DNA of 64,000 nt from assembly GCF_006970865.1 (NCBI RefSeq), contig NZ_CP035503.1, forward strand, positions 2,183,001 through 2,247,000, given 5' to 3'. The notes beneath the pieces were generated by a model that was not told the origin of the DNA, did no database searches, and saw only the letters and a program-made list of their open reading frames with translations. Shown piece after piece: positions 1 through 9,182 of this stretch. This DNA comes from Rhodoferax sediminis. GTDB taxonomy: Bacteria > Pseudomonadota > Gammaproteobacteria > Burkholderiales > Burkholderiaceae_C. A program made the translations under genes and the position numbers. Each line of letters opens with the position of its first letter. Position 1 is the first letter of the stretch.

Positions 1-464
1 GAGATGCCACCCTCGCCGCCAAACACACCCGGAAACATCAGCGACATCGCCGCCACCAGCTCGCCGATCCCCAGCGTGATCATGGCAAACGTCGTGCCGG
101 ACTTTTTGGTGGTCACCCAACCCAGCAGCACCGCAAAGGCCAGGCCGCCCAAGCCACCGACCAGCGGAATCAGGCTGACGGGCAAATGCAGTGTGCCGGC
201 ATCCACGAGGGTGAGCACCTGGATGGCCAGGAAGGCGCCCAGCCCCGAGTGCACGGCATGGCCGAAACTGAGCATGCCGCCCTGCCCGAGCAGCATGTTG
301 TAGCTCAGGCAGACGATGATGGCCACGCCCATCTGGCACAGCATGGTCTGGCTCAGGCTGCTCGTAAAGACCAGTGGCGCCACCACCAGCGCCAGGGCAA
401 AGCCTGACCAGATGATGAATCGCCCGACGTTCAGCGGTTTGAATTGATAGACGTTGGATCGCAT
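1..464 (-). CDS. livM: Branched-chain amino acid-type ABC permease LivM, 3' part cut by the window edge
   Basis: Inner-membrane permease of a LivFGHMK-type uptake system. The reading frame starts at the ATG at 464, four bases after the livH stop, and runs open to the window edge, so only about the first 154 residues are present. The protein begins MRSNVYQFKPLN and has several hydrophobic segments, including the motif NMLLGQGGMLSFGHA, typical of LivM proteins, and later TTFAMITLGIGELV. The tight spacing to livH indicates translational coupling in one operon. The substrate cannot be read from sequence; systems of this family carry branched-chain amino acids, amides, urea or aromatic acids. Confidence 0.9.
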   Translation of the reverse strand, partial: MRSNVYQFKPLNVGRFIIWSGFALALVVAPLVFTSSLSQTMLCQMGVAIIVCLSYNMLLGQGGMLSFGHAVHSGLGAFLAIQVLTLVDAGTLHLPVSLIPLVGGLGGLAFAVLLGWVTTKKSGTTFAMITLGIGELVAAMSLMFPGVFGGEGGI

Positions 465-468
465 GCGG

Positions 469-1416
469 TCAGCCCTCCCGTGTACCCAAGAGCCCCTTGG
501 GCCGGAAGATCAGGATCAGTACCATCAACAGGTAGGGCAGGATCGGGGCCACCTGGCTGAGCCGCATGCTCCACAGCGCATAGCCGAACGTGTCCGGCGT
601 GATGTGCAGACCCAGCATGCTGGCGCCTCCAAGCATGGAGCTGTCTATGCCGACCGCCAATGTCTGGATGATGCCGATCAGCAGGGACGCCAGGAAGGCC
701 CCCGCCAGCGAGCCCATGCCGCCCACCACCACAATCACAAAAATAATCGAACCAACCGCTTCCGCCATGCCGGGCTCCGTGACAAACGCGTTGCCGCCAA
801 TCACACCGGCCAACCCCGCCAGCGCCGCGCCACCGCCAAACACCAGCATGAAGACGCGCGGCACGTTGTGGCCCAGCGATTCGACCGCCTGCGGATGGGT
901 CAGTGCGGCCTGGATCACCAGGCCGATGCGGGTGCGCGTCAGCAGCAGCCAGATGCTGAGCAGCATCAACAGCGCGACCAGCATCATGAAGCCGCGATAC
1001 ATCGGAAATTGCAAGCCATACAACGTGAACAACGGGCCGCTGAGCGCGGGCGGAATCCGGTAGTCGACCGGACCGCGGCCCCACACCAGTTGCACCAGCT
1101 CCACAAGGATGTAGCTCAGCCCGAACGTGAGCAGCAGCTCGGGCACATGCCCGAACTTGTGGACCCGGCGCAGGCAGTACCTTTCAAACGCCGCACCGAT
1201 CAGGCCCACCAGCAGCGGCGAGATGATCAGGGCCGGCCAGAAACCGATCACCCGGGTCGTGCTGTAGGCGAAAAACGCACCCAGCATGTAGAAGCTGGCA
1301 TGAGCAAAGTTGAGCACGCCCATCATGCTGAAGATCAGCGTGAGCCCAGAGCTCAGCATGAACAGGAGCAGCCCGTAGCTCAGCCCGTTCAAAATCGAGA
1401 TGATGTAAAACTCCAT
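469..1416 (-). CDS. livH: Branched-chain amino acid-type ABC permease LivH
   Basis: Second permease subunit, 315 residues, the usual LivH length. The N-terminus FYIISILNGLSYGLLLFM, the segment LTLIFSMMGVLNFAHASFYMLGA and the later VVVGGMGSLAGAFLA loop are LivH hallmarks (the last is the site that meets the ATPase). About eight hydrophobic segments. It lies between the binding-protein gene and livM on the same strand; a hairpin terminator separates it from the upstream binding-protein gene. The ATPase genes (livF, livG) are expected further left, outside the window. Confidence 0.93.
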   Translation of the reverse strand: MEFYIISILNGLSYGLLLFMLSSGLTLIFSMMGVLNFAHASFYMLGAFFAYSTTRVIGFWPALIISPLLVGLIGAAFERYCLRRVHKFGHVPELLLTFGLSYILVELVQLVWGRGPVDYRIPPALSGPLFTLYGLQFPMYRGFMMLVALLMLLSIWLLLTRTRIGLVIQAALTHPQAVESLGHNVPRVFMLVFGGGAALAGLAGVIGGNAFVTEPGMAEAVGSIIFVIVVVGGMGSLAGAFLASLLIGIIQTLAVGIDSSMLGGASMLGLHITPDTFGYALWSMRLSQVAPILPYLLMVLILIFRPKGLLGTREG

Positions 1417-1460
1417 GGAGTCCCCGTCTGGTCAGTGGCCGTGGTTGCAGAGTAGATCAG

Positions 1461-1498
1461 AAATAAAAAAGCCGGGACGGCATTTGCAATCCCGGCTC
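1461..1498 (-). terminator. Rho-independent terminator between the binding-protein gene and livH
   Basis: Stem AGCCGGGA (1470-1477) pairs with TCCCGGCT (1490-1497) around a 12-nt loop, and on the minus strand it is followed by TTTTTTATTT. It lies 18 bases past the stop of the binding-protein gene and about 45 bases before livH. Inference: partial read-through would give much more binding protein than permease, a common arrangement in such operons. Confidence 0.8.
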
Positions 1499-1515
1499 GT
1501 CCCGCCGCTGCTGGC

Positions 1516-2760
1516 TTAGCCCTGGCTGGGGCGCTTCATCTGGCAGCTGGTGGGTGTGCTTGACACGTACGGCTCGAACTGCTTGACCGGGGCAAACGTG
1601 TAGCCCGTGTTCTCGTTGCTGTAGGGGTACTTCTTGCTCACCTTTTCCCACTTGGTAATGAACAGGCTCTGCTGCAACTGGTGGTCCGACTTGCGCATGG
1701 TGACGTCCCCGGCGAAGCTCGGGACCTGCAGGCCTTCCAGGGCAAACGCCACCTTGACCGGATCGATCGACTTGGCCTTCAGCATGGCGGCGTCCAGCAG
1801 CTTGATACCGTTGTAGATGGCAAATGTGTAGAAATCGTCGTTGTACTTTTTCTTGAAGCCCTCCACAACCTTGCCCAGATCGCCGGTCGTCTGGGAGTAG
1901 CCGTAGGCCACCACGTAAACCTGGGTTTTGTCGCCCAGGGCGGCGAGCGCCGTCGGCGTTCCGGTGACGCCGGCATAGTAGGTGTACATCGGCAGATTCA
2001 GACCGGCTTCGCCCAGGGCCTTGACAAACAGCGTCAAGTCGGCACCCCAGTTGCCGGTCACGATGGCGTCGGCACCCGACGCCTTGATCTTGGCCACATA
2101 GGGCGAAAAGTCCTTGACCTTACCGATTGGCACATAGTCGTCACCGACAATTTTCACGTCTGGCCGCTTACGCTTCATGTCCAACTGGAAGTACTTGGAC
2201 ACCTCGTGGCCGTGCGAGTAGTCCTGGTCCAGCATGTACACATTCTTGACCTCCGGCTTGTCTTTCATGAAGGTGGTCAGGGCCTCCATCTTCATGGTGG
2301 TGTCGGCATCGAGGCGGAAATGCCAGAAGCTGCAGTCCTCGTTGGTCAGGGGCGGCGAGACTGCTGCATAGTTGAAGTAGACGACCTCCTTGCCGGGGTT
2401 GCGCTCGTTGTACTTGGTCACGGCTTCCGACAGCGCCAGCGCTGCACCCGACCCGTTACCCTGAGTCACATAGCGATAGCCCTGATCAATGGCTGCCTTG
2501 AGCTGGGTCACGGCACCCTGTGGAGAGCCTCCCGAGTCAAAGGGGTTGATTTGGAAAGTCACACCTGCCGGGTTGTGGCTGCCGGCGAAATAGTTGGCGA
2601 CATACTGCCAGCTCTTGAGCTGGTTTTGCCCCACGTTGCCAAAGGGGCCGGACAGTCCCTCGATCATGGCAATCTTGACCGTCTGGCCGCTTTGCGCAAA
2701 AGCGGCGCCAGCCATAGCCATGACTGCGGATGCGGCCACAAGTTTCAAAGCAAACTTCAT
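1516..2760 (-). CDS. Periplasmic substrate-binding protein of a LivK/Peripla_BP_6-type ABC transporter
   Basis: Receptor of 414 residues feeding the LivHM permease. It has a Sec signal peptide (MKFALKLVAASAVMAMAGAAFA, cut after about residue 22), then the family start QTVKIAMIEGLSGPFGNVG. Internal motifs VYMLDQDYSHGHEVSKYF, and ASGADAIVTGNWGADLTLFVK match the ligand-binding fold of ABC receptors for amino acids, amides or aromatic acids. First gene of the liv block, followed by its own terminator. Its upstream neighbour on the same strand is an acyl-CoA ligase, which may suggest uptake of an organic acid, but the ligand is unknown. Confidence 0.9.
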   Translation of the reverse strand: MKFALKLVAASAVMAMAGAAFAQSGQTVKIAMIEGLSGPFGNVGQNQLKSWQYVANYFAGSHNPAGVTFQINPFDSGGSPQGAVTQLKAAIDQGYRYVTQGNGSGAALALSEAVTKYNERNPGKEVVYFNYAAVSPPLTNEDCSFWHFRLDADTTMKMEALTTFMKDKPEVKNVYMLDQDYSHGHEVSKYFQLDMKRKRPDVKIVGDDYVPIGKVKDFSPYVAKIKASGADAIVTGNWGADLTLFVKALGEAGLNLPMYTYYAGVTGTPTALAALGDKTQVYVVAYGYSQTTGDLGKVVEGFKKKYNDDFYTFAIYNGIKLLDAAMLKAKSIDPVKVAFALEGLQVPSFAGDVTMRKSDHQLQQSLFITKWEKVSKKYPYSNENTGYTFAPVKQFEPYVSSTPTSCQMKRPSQG

Positions 2761-2893
2761 CAGATGTCTCCGAGTGGATGTAAGAACGTGTGAGCGTAAT
2801 CAGTTTCGTGCACTGCAACATACAGGGATTGCCCTATGTTCTATCGCCTGCGTGACTGTCGTTGCTGTGGAACTTGCCGGCCACTTTTGAATC

Positions 2894-4537
2894 TCAGGTA
2901 TTCGGCAGCTTGTAGTCCTTGAGTATTTCCCGCAGCTTCGTTTTGAGCATCTTGCCGGTGGCGCCCAGCGGGATGGCATCGACGAACACCACGTCGTCGG
3001 GCATCTGCCATTTGGCGGTCTTGCCCTCGTAAAACTTGAGCAGCTCCGCCGCCGTGACTTCCATGCCGGGCTTTTTGACCACGACCACGATCGGGCGCTC
3101 GTCCCACTTGGGGTGCCTGATGCCAATGCAGGCCGCCATCGCCACAGCGGGGTGCGCCACCGCGATGTTTTCGATGTCGATCGAGCTGATCCACTCGCCG
3201 CCGGACTTGATCACATCCTTGCTGCGGTCGGTGATCTGCATGTAGCCGTCGGCGTCGATGGTGGCGACGTCGCCCGTGGGGAACCATTCCACGCCGTTCT
3301 CATCCTTTACCAGCGGGTTGCCGCCCTCGCCCTTGAAGTATTCGCGCACCACCCAGGGACCCCTGACGTACAGGTCGCCAAAGGCCACGCCGTCCCACGG
3401 CAATTCCTTGCCGTCGGCGTCGACGATCTTCATGTCGACACCAAAAATCGCGCGGCCCTGCTTGAGGCGGATCTTCATCTTCTCGTCAGCGGGCAAATCC
3501 AGATGCTTGTTCTTGAGCGTGCACAGCGTGCCCAGCGGCGACATTTCGGTCATACCCCAGGCGTGCAACACCTCCACGCCATATTCTTCATTGAACGTAT
3601 CAATCATGGCCGGCGGGCAGGCCGAGCCGCCAATCACGGTGCGCTTGAGGGTGGAGAAGCGCAAGCCACCCGCCTTCATATGCGTGAGCAGCATCTGCCA
3701 CACCGTCGGCACGCCGGCGGCGTAGCTGACCTTTTCGTTCTCCATCAACTCGTAGATCGACTTGCCGTCCATCGCCGGGCCCGGAAACACCAGCTTGGCG
3801 CCGGTCATGGCGGCTGAGTACGGAATGCCCCAGGCGTTGACGTGGAACATCGGCACGACCGGCAGGATGGCGTCGCGGGCGGACAGGCACATCACGTCCG
3901 GCAGCGCGGCGGCATAAGCATGCAGGAGGGTGGAGCGGTGGCTGTACAGCGCGGCCTTGGGGTGGCCCGTGGTGCCGCTGGTGTAGCACATGCTCGAGGC
4001 CGTGTTTTCATCGAAACTGGGCCAGTGGTAGGTGGATGACTGCGCGCCAATCCACGCCTCGTAGCTGATCAGCCCCGGGATGCCGCTGTCCTTGGGCAGC
4101 TTGTCGGCATCGCACAGTGCAACGTACTGTTTGATCGTGGTGCACTTGCCGTGGAACGCCTGCACCAGCGGCAGGAACGTCGTGTCAAAGCACAGCACCT
4201 GGTCTTCGGCGTGGTTGGCAATCCAGGCGATCTGCTCGGGCGCCAGGCGCGGGTTCAGCGTGTGCAGCACGCGGCCCGAGCCGCTCACGCCAAAGTACAG
4301 CTCCAGATGGCGATAGCCGTTCCAGGCCAGCGTGGCCACCCGATCCCCCTGCGGCAGCTTCATGGCATCGAGCGCATTGGCGACCTGACGGGCGCGCGCG
4401 GCCACGTCTTTGTAGGTGTAGCGGTGAATGTCGCCCTCGACCCGCCGCGACACGATTTCGGCGTCGCCATGGTGGCGCTCGGCAAACTCGATCAACGAGG
4501 AAATCAACAAGGGTTCGTTCTGCATCAATCCCAGCAT
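2894..4537 (-). CDS. AMP-forming acyl-CoA ligase, medium/long-chain or 3-(methylthio)propionyl-CoA type
   Basis: Activates a carboxylic acid to its CoA thioester through an acyl-AMP. 547 residues. Visible adenylate-forming motifs: P-loop [12 protein letters not shown]5 motif [13 protein letters not shown]7 [12 protein letters not shown]8 [17 protein letters not shown], and the catalytic lysine in LGATGKMLK near the C-terminus. The whole pattern (start [19 protein letters not shown]) is that of the AlkK/DmdB group. I chose the ATG at 4537 because AAGGAGAG lies just upstream; a longer frame to 4639 adds a non-conserved arginine- and cysteine-rich stretch. 133 bases separate it from the binding-protein gene. 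Confidence 0.9.
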   Translation of the reverse strand: MLGLMQNEPLLISSLIEFAERHHGDAEIVSRRVEGDIHRYTYKDVAARARQVANALDAMKLPQGDRVATLAWNGYRHLELYFGVSGSGRVLHTLNPRLAPEQIAWIANHAEDQVLCFDTTFLPLVQAFHGKCTTIKQYVALCDADKLPKDSGIPGLISYEAWIGAQSSTYHWPSFDENTASSMCYTSGTTGHPKAALYSHRSTLLHAYAAALPDVMCLSARDAILPVVPMFHVNAWGIPYSAAMTGAKLVFPGPAMDGKSIYELMENEKVSYAAGVPTVWQMLLTHMKAGGLRFSTLKRTVIGGSACPPAMIDTFNEEYGVEVLHAWGMTEMSPLGTLCTLKNKHLDLPADEKMKIRLKQGRAIFGVDMKIVDADGKELPWDGVAFGDLYVRGPWVVREYFKGEGGNPLVKDENGVEWFPTGDVATIDADGYMQITDRSKDVIKSGGEWISSIDIENIAVAHPAVAMAACIGIRHPKWDERPIVVVVKKPGMEVTAAELLKFYEGKTAKWQMPDDVVFVDAIPLGATGKMLKTKLREILKDYKLPNT

Positions 4538-4657
4538 GGGGTCTCTCCTTTTTATGTAACAAACTGATGTGCAACAGTATCGCGCAGCCAGGTGCGCCGC
4601 GCATGGGGAATTGCCCTGCGTCCGCCTGCCACCGGTCAACTGCGGGACAATACGGGC

Positions 4658-6160
4658 ATGAACATGGTTGAAGATTTTGCCCCGGAAGTGGAGCTTGGTT
4701 TGAACTGGCGCAACAGCTTTGCGGCGCTGGGCACCGACTTTTACACCCTGCTGCCGCCGCGCCCCCTGAGCGCGCCCTACTGGGTCGGGCGCAGCGCCAG
4801 CGTGGCGCGCGAGCTGGGGCTGGACCCGTCGTGGCTCGAATCACAGGATGCCCTGGAGGCGTTTTCGGGCAACCAGGCCATTGCGGGCACGCAGCCGCTG
4901 GCCAGCGTCTACAGCGGGCACCAGTTCGGCGTCTGGGCCGGCCAACTGGGCGACGGCCGCGCCCTTTTGCTGGGCGAGACCGCCTCGGGCTACGAGGTGC
5001 AGCTCAAGGGCAGCGGCCTGACGCCCTACTCCCGCATGGGCGACGGCCGCGCGGTGCTGCGCTCCAGCATCCGCGAATTTTTGTGCAGCGAGGCCATGCA
5101 TGGGCTTGGCATTCCGACCTCGCGTGCGCTATGCGTGACCGGTTCGGATGCGCCGGTGCGTCGCGAAGAAGTCGAGACCGCCGCGGTCGTCACCCGCACT
5201 GCGCCGAGCTTCATCCGTTTTGGCCATTTCGAGCACTTTTCGGCGCGCGAGCAATATGCGCAGCTCAAGACGCTCGCGGACTACGTGATCGACCGTTTTT
5301 ACCCGGCGTGCCGGGAGACAGACAAGTTTGCCGGCACCCCCTACGCCGCCTTGCTGGAAATGGTCAGCGAGCGCACCGCGCGCATGCTGGCGCAATGGCA
5401 GGCCGTGGGGTTTTGCCACGGCGTCATGAACACCGACAACATGAGCATCCTGGGCCTGACGATCGACTACGGCCCGTTCCAGTTTCTCGACGCCTTCAAC
5501 CCGGCGCACATCTGCAACCACTCGGACCATCAGGGCCGCTACGCGTACAACAAGCAGCCCAACATCGCCTACTGGAACCTGTTTTGCCTGGGCCAGGCGC
5601 TGCTGCCGTTGATTGGCGAGCAGGAACTGGCGCTGGCCGCGCTCGAATCGTACAAAACCGTGTTCCCGGCCGAGCTGGGCGCGCGCATGCGGGCCAAGCT
5701 GGGCCTGACCGACGAGCAGCCCGGCGACATGGAACTGATCGAGTCCATTTTCAAGCTGCTCGCCAAAGACAATGTCGACTACACGATTTTCTGGCGCCGG
5801 CTGAGCCACTGGGTCGGTGGCCGTGCGATGAGTGATGCCCCGGTGCCCGACGATTCGGTGCGCGACCTGTTTCTGGATCGACCCGCATTTGACACTTGGT
5901 TACTACAATATTCAGAGCGGCTTGCCAAGGTAGGTTATGGTCTAGCGGCCGATTTGATGCTCAAAACCAACCCGAAATTCGTCCTTCGCAACCACTTGGG
6001 CGAGCAAGCCATTCGCCAGGCGAAACTAAAGGACTTTTCCGGAGTCCATACTTTGCTAAACCTGCTGGAAACCCCGTTCGACGAGCACCCGGGGTTTGAC
6101 AGCTACGCCGACTTCCCGCCCGACTGGGCATCCACCATCGAGATCAGCTGTTCATCATGA
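4658..6160 (+). CDS. selO: Protein adenylyltransferase SelO (YdiU/UPF0061 pseudokinase)
   Basis: SelO transfers AMP to Ser/Thr/Tyr of target proteins using an inverted kinase-like active site and is tied to oxidative stress. 500 residues. Visible: [45 protein letters not shown], the metal/catalytic loop [12 protein letters not shown] followed by [13 protein letters not shown]. The C-terminus is Cys-Ser-Ser, where eukaryotic SelO carries selenocysteine; the cysteine is kept here. Start at 4658 skips a non-conserved extension. It overlaps msrB by ATGA, so the two are probably translated together. Residues about 410-470 are coded by a noticeably less GC-biased stretch (see findings). Confidence 0.93.
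   Translation: MNMVEDFAPEVELGLNWRNSFAALGTDFYTLLPPRPLSAPYWVGRSASVARELGLDPSWLESQDALEAFSGNQAIAGTQPLASVYSGHQFGVWAGQLGDGRALLLGETASGYEVQLKGSGLTPYSRMGDGRAVLRSSIREFLCSEAMHGLGIPTSRALCVTGSDAPVRREEVETAAVVTRTAPSFIRFGHFEHFSAREQYAQLKTLADYVIDRFYPACRETDKFAGTPYAALLEMVSERTARMLAQWQAVGFCHGVMNTDNMSILGLTIDYGPFQFLDAFNPAHICNHSDHQGRYAYNKQPNIAYWNLFCLGQALLPLIGEQELALAALESYKTVFPAELGARMRAKLGLTDEQPGDMELIESIFKLLAKDNVDYTIFWRRLSHWVGGRAMSDAPVPDDSVRDLFLDRPAFDTWLLQYSERLAKVGYGLAADLMLKTNPKFVLRNHLGEQAIRQAKLKDFSGVHTLLNLLETPFDEHPGFDSYADFPPDWASTIEISCSS
5902..5956 (+). repeat. Possible degenerate family-B repeat inside selO
   Basis: Nineteen bases starting ACTACAATATTC, then 18 bases, then GGTCTAGCGGCCGATTTG, which follows the spacing and the second box of the family-B repeat. 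The first box is poor and the protein keeps roughly its expected length, so this may be coincidence. It lies inside the less GC-biased patch of selO. Confidence 0.3.
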
Positions 6161-6567
6161 GCCACAAGATTGAGAAGACCGACGCCGAATGGAAGGCGCT
6201 GCTGGCGCAAAAAGGGGCCGAACCGGTCGCTTTCGAGGTCACGCGCCACGCCGCCACCGAGCGGCCCCACACCGGCAAGTACGACGACCATTGGCAACCC
6301 GGCAGTTACGCCTGCGTCTGCTGCGGCGCCAAATTGTTCGACTCCAGCACCAAATTCGATGCCGGCTGCGGTTGGCCGAGCTTTTCGCAGGCGGCCGAGC
6401 CCACCGCCATCGAGGAGCACGTGGACCGCACCTTGGGCATGCAGCGCACCGAGACCCTGTGCGCTGCATGCGGCGCGCACCTCGGCCATGTGTTTGAAGA
6501 CGGCCCGGCCCCGACCGGACTGCGCTACTGCATGAACTCGGCGTCCCTGGACTTCAAGCCCAAATGA
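6157..6567 (+). CDS. msrB: Peptide methionine-R-sulfoxide reductase MsrB
   Basis: Reduces the R-epimer of methionine sulfoxide in proteins. 136 residues, normal length. Zinc is held by two CxxC pairs (C53-x2-C56 in ACVCCGAKL and the pair in [10 protein letters not shown]); GHVFEDGP and the catalytic Cys125 in RYCMNSASL are present, as is GCGWPSF. Start overlaps the selO stop and its stop overlaps the yciB start, both by ATGA. The neighbourhood with SelO fits a joint role in repair or regulation under oxidative stress (inference). Confidence 0.96.
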   Translation: MSHKIEKTDAEWKALLAQKGAEPVAFEVTRHAATERPHTGKYDDHWQPGSYACVCCGAKLFDSSTKFDAGCGWPSFSQAAEPTAIEEHVDRTLGMQRTETLCAACGAHLGHVFEDGPAPTGLRYCMNSASLDFKPK

Positions 6568-7109
6568 AGCTCCTCCTCGACTTTTTCCCCATCATCCTGT
6601 TCTTCGTGGCCTTCAAGTTCGCGGGCATTTATGTCGCGACGGCCGTGGCCATCGCCGCCACGCTGATCCAGATCGGCTACCTGCACTACAAGCACGGCAA
6701 GGTCGAGCCCATGCAATGGATCAGCCTGGGGGTGATCGTGCTGTTCGGCGGCGCCACGCTGATCTCGCACAACGACACCTTCATCAAGTGGAAGCCCACC
6801 GTTTTGTACTGGATCATGGGCGGCGCCCTGCTGGTGGGGCAGCTCATCTTCAAAAAGAACCTGCTCAAATCGCTGATGGGCGCCCAGATGGAGTTGCCCG
6901 AGAGCGCCTGGCGCATGATGAACTGGAGCTGGACCGGCTTCTTTGCGGCCATGGGCGTGCTCAACCTGTGGGTGGCCTTTCACTATGACCTGGACACCTG
7001 GGTCAACTTCAAGCTGTTCGGCGGGCTCGGGCTGATGGCGCTGTTCGTCATCGGCCAGGCGCTGTTCCTGGGCAAATACATCAAGACCGACGAGGCCAGC
7101 GGCTCATGA
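6564..7109 (+). CDS. yciB: Inner-membrane septation protein YciB (IspA family)
   Basis: Small integral membrane protein linked to cell envelope integrity and septation. 181 residues with about five to six hydrophobic helices. Family signature: [18 protein letters not shown] at the N-terminus, then [16 protein letters not shown], and [24 protein letters not shown]. Coupled by ATGA overlaps to msrB upstream and bolA downstream, so it sits in the middle of a five-gene operon. Confidence 0.94.
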   Translation: MKLLLDFFPIILFFVAFKFAGIYVATAVAIAATLIQIGYLHYKHGKVEPMQWISLGVIVLFGGATLISHNDTFIKWKPTVLYWIMGGALLVGQLIFKKNLLKSLMGAQMELPESAWRMMNWSWTGFFAAMGVLNLWVAFHYDLDTWVNFKLFGGLGLMALFVIGQALFLGKYIKTDEASGS

Positions 7110-7399
7110 GCAGCACCAACATGCCCCCCACCAAAATCGCGCCGGTCAGCGCGCAGGCAATGGCCCGGCAACTGCAGCAGGTGCTGGTGCCCACGCAACT
7201 GGAGGTGCTCGACGAGAGCGCCGCCCACGCGGGTCATTCCGGTGCCAACGAGGCGGGTTTCGGCTCGCATTTCAGGGTGCGCATTTCGTCACCCCTGTTT
7301 ACCGGCCGCACTCGCGTGGCGCAGCATCGCCTTGTGTATGATGCGCTGCAAGAATTCATTGACCAGGGCGCCCACGCCATCGCCATTGAAGTGCTCTGA
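7106..7399 (+). CDS. BolA family protein
   Basis: 97 residues. The BolA/IbaG fold signature is present: HFRVRISSPLFTGRTRVAQHRLVYDAL ending near HAIAIEVL, seen here as an F-x-V-x-I-x-S strand and the RHR-like QHRLVY helix. Such proteins partner monothiol glutaredoxins in Fe-S handling and alter envelope gene expression. ATGA overlap with yciB. The N-terminal 30 residues are less conserved. Placement beside MsrB and a periplasmic foldase suits a stress/envelope operon. Confidence 0.88.
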   Translation: MSSTNMPPTKIAPVSAQAMARQLQQVLVPTQLEVLDESAAHAGHSGANEAGFGSHFRVRISSPLFTGRTRVAQHRLVYDALQEFIDQGAHAIAIEVL

Positions 7400-7471
7400 C
7401 GTCGCACTCTGAACACTGCCGCCCCGGCGGCATCCCACGTTTTATCCCCCCAGCATCCTTGAGGAAACTTT

Positions 7472-8257
7472 ATGAAGAAGCATTTTCTGTCCGCCTTTGC
7501 AGCCGCTGCTGTCATGGGCGCACTGGCCCTGCCCGCTGCCGCGCAAAACGTGGCCATCGTGAATGGCAAGGCCGTCCCGCAGGCGCGCGTGGATGCGCTG
7601 GCGCAACAGGTGGCCGCCTCGGGCCGGCCCATCACGCCTGAAATTGCCGCGCAAATCAAGACCGAAGTCATCGCCCGCGAAGTCTTCATGCAGGAGGCGC
7701 AAAAGCGCGGCCTGGACGTCACCCCTGATTTCAAGAACCAGATGGAGCTGGCGCGCCAGACCATCCTGATTCGCGACCTGTTTGCCGACTTCCAGAAAAA
7801 GAACCCGGTGACCGATGCCGACGTCAAGGCCGAGTACGACAAGTTCGCGGCCACCAACGGCGGCCAGGAGTATCACGCGCGTCACATCCTGGTGGACACC
7901 GAAGACCAGGCCAAGGCCATCATTGCCCAGCTCAAGAAGGGCGCGAAGTTTGAAGACATCGCCAAAAAATCGTCGAAAGACACGGGCTCGGGCGCCAAGG
8001 GCGGCGACCTGGACTGGGCGAATGCCGGCAGCTACGTCAAGGAGTTCTCGGACGCCATGGTCAAGCTGAAGAAAGGCCAGACCACCGACACGCCCGTGAA
8101 GACCCAGTTCGGCTACCACATCATCCGTCTGGACGACGTCAGGACCGCCCAATTGCCCAAGCTCGAAGACGTCAAGCCGCAAATCGTGCAGCAGCTGGAG
8201 CAGCAAAAGCTGGCCGCATTCCAGGAAGAGCTGCGCGCCAAAGCGAAGATCGAATAA
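7472..8257 (+). CDS. Periplasmic peptidyl-prolyl cis-trans isomerase (parvulin, PpiC/SurA-like)
   Basis: Envelope protein foldase of 261 residues. Signal peptide to about residue 25 (ending LPAAAQN), a SurA-N-like helical region starting VAIVNGKAVPQARVDAL, and a parvulin domain from about residue 130: YHARHILVDTEDQAKAI, FEDIAKKSSKDTGSGAKGGDLDW and GYHIIRLDDVR. A Shine-Dalgarno-like GAGGAAA precedes the ATG. Last gene of the selO operon; a strong hairpin terminator follows. Confidence 0.93.
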   Translation: MKKHFLSAFAAAAVMGALALPAAAQNVAIVNGKAVPQARVDALAQQVAASGRPITPEIAAQIKTEVIAREVFMQEAQKRGLDVTPDFKNQMELARQTILIRDLFADFQKKNPVTDADVKAEYDKFAATNGGQEYHARHILVDTEDQAKAIIAQLKKGAKFEDIAKKSSKDTGSGAKGGDLDWANAGSYVKEFSDAMVKLKKGQTTDTPVKTQFGYHIIRLDDVRTAQLPKLEDVKPQIVQQLEQQKLAAFQEELRAKAKIE

Positions 8258-8290
8258 GCCTTGCGGGGCCCCTCGCCCCGGTGGTCCTTG

Positions 8291-8319
8291 AAAACGCGGC
8301 CTTGGGTCGCGTTTTTTTA
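8291..8319. terminator. Bidirectional rho-independent terminator
   Basis: AACGCGGCC pairs with GGTCGCGTT (one G-T pair) around a 3-base loop, with AAAA before it and TTTTTTT after it. It ends the ppiC-like gene and, read on the other strand, the convergent membrane gene, whose stop codon lies within its T-run. Confidence 0.85.
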
Positions 8320-9102
8320 TGGCGCCACCCAGGCCGCCAGCGCCACCAGGCCGATCAGCACCGGCTGGTGCAGCATGTACCAGGACAGGCTCCAGCGGCC
8401 CAGCCAGGCCAGCTGCGCCGCTGGGCGGGGAATAGCGGCGCCGAGCCAGTGCGGGCGGGCTCGAAACAGCCACTGGCCGCAGGCCATGCCCCAGCACATC
8501 ACGCCCAGCCAGGGCAGCACCGGCACGTAGTCTTCGGTGATGGGCTTGCGTGTGATGAGGCCCAGCCAGTTCAGCGACCTGGCGTTGAAAATTTCAGCAA
8601 AATGAGCCAAAGCCCCTGTCCCGAGTGCATAGGCGGCTATGAATCTAGAAGCAATGGCGAGCGCCCCGAGCAGCCACAGGCCCAGCGGATGGCGGCGCCC
8701 CCAAGGTGCGGACAGGCGCACCACGATGAGCATCACGGCGATGCCATGCAGCACCCCGAAATAGATGAAGCTATCGGGAAACATCCACCACGAGCCCGCC
8801 GTGACCAGCACCGCGCACCCCGCGACCTGCGCCCAGCGTTTCCAGAAGCGCGGCCAGCTCTGCCCCTGCTGCACGGCGATGGCCTGCCCCAGCCCGGCGC
8901 AGAACAGGAACAGGCTCACGATGGCCGTGCGCTGCCAGGTCCAGAACGGGTCGGCATAGAAGTTCTGCCGCAGGTAGCCAAAATGGTTGAGGTCGAAACA
9001 GAAATGAAATACGGTCATCCAGACGATGGCGCACCCGCGCAGGGCATCCACGCCGTCGAAGCGGTGACGGGACGCAGTCGGTGAAATGGGCGCCGGGTTC
9101 AT
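8317..9102 (-). CDS. DUF1624-type membrane protein (heparan-alpha-glucosaminide N-acetyltransferase-like)
   Basis: Polytopic membrane protein, 261 residues, about seven to eight hydrophobic segments. The start RHRFDGVDALRGCAIVWMTVFHFCFDLNHF matches the family of inner-membrane acyltransferase-like proteins. The start at 9102 is chosen because the conserved part begins shortly after; a longer frame to 9192 overlaps the hydrolase gene region and looks non-coding. A family-B repeat (8599-8652) encodes residues about 151-168 in frame. Function is not established for the bacterial family. Confidence 0.8.
   Translation of the reverse strand: MNPAPISPTASRHRFDGVDALRGCAIVWMTVFHFCFDLNHFGYLRQNFYADPFWTWQRTAIVSLFLFCAGLGQAIAVQQGQSWPRFWKRWAQVAGCAVLVTAGSWWMFPDSFIYFGVLHGIAVMLIVVRLSAPWGRRHPLGLWLLGALAIASRFIAAYALGTGALAHFAEIFNARSLNWLGLITRKPITEDYVPVLPWLGVMCWGMACGQWLFRARPHWLGAAIPRPAAQLAWLGRWSLSWYMLHQPVLIGLVALAAWVAP
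8599..8652 (-). repeat. Family-B repeat inside the DUF1624-type gene
   Basis: On the minus strand: 19-nt box starting GCTTCTAGATTCATAGC, 18-nt spacer, then GGGCTTTGGCTCATTTT, matching the family-B layout. It is read through in frame by the host gene. Confidence 0.75.
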
Positions 9103-9182
9103 CGGCAAACCATAACCGATCCATGGTCGATCAGGATGCGGATAATTCACTTCACACCAACAGCCCAAGGAGACCTCACTCC

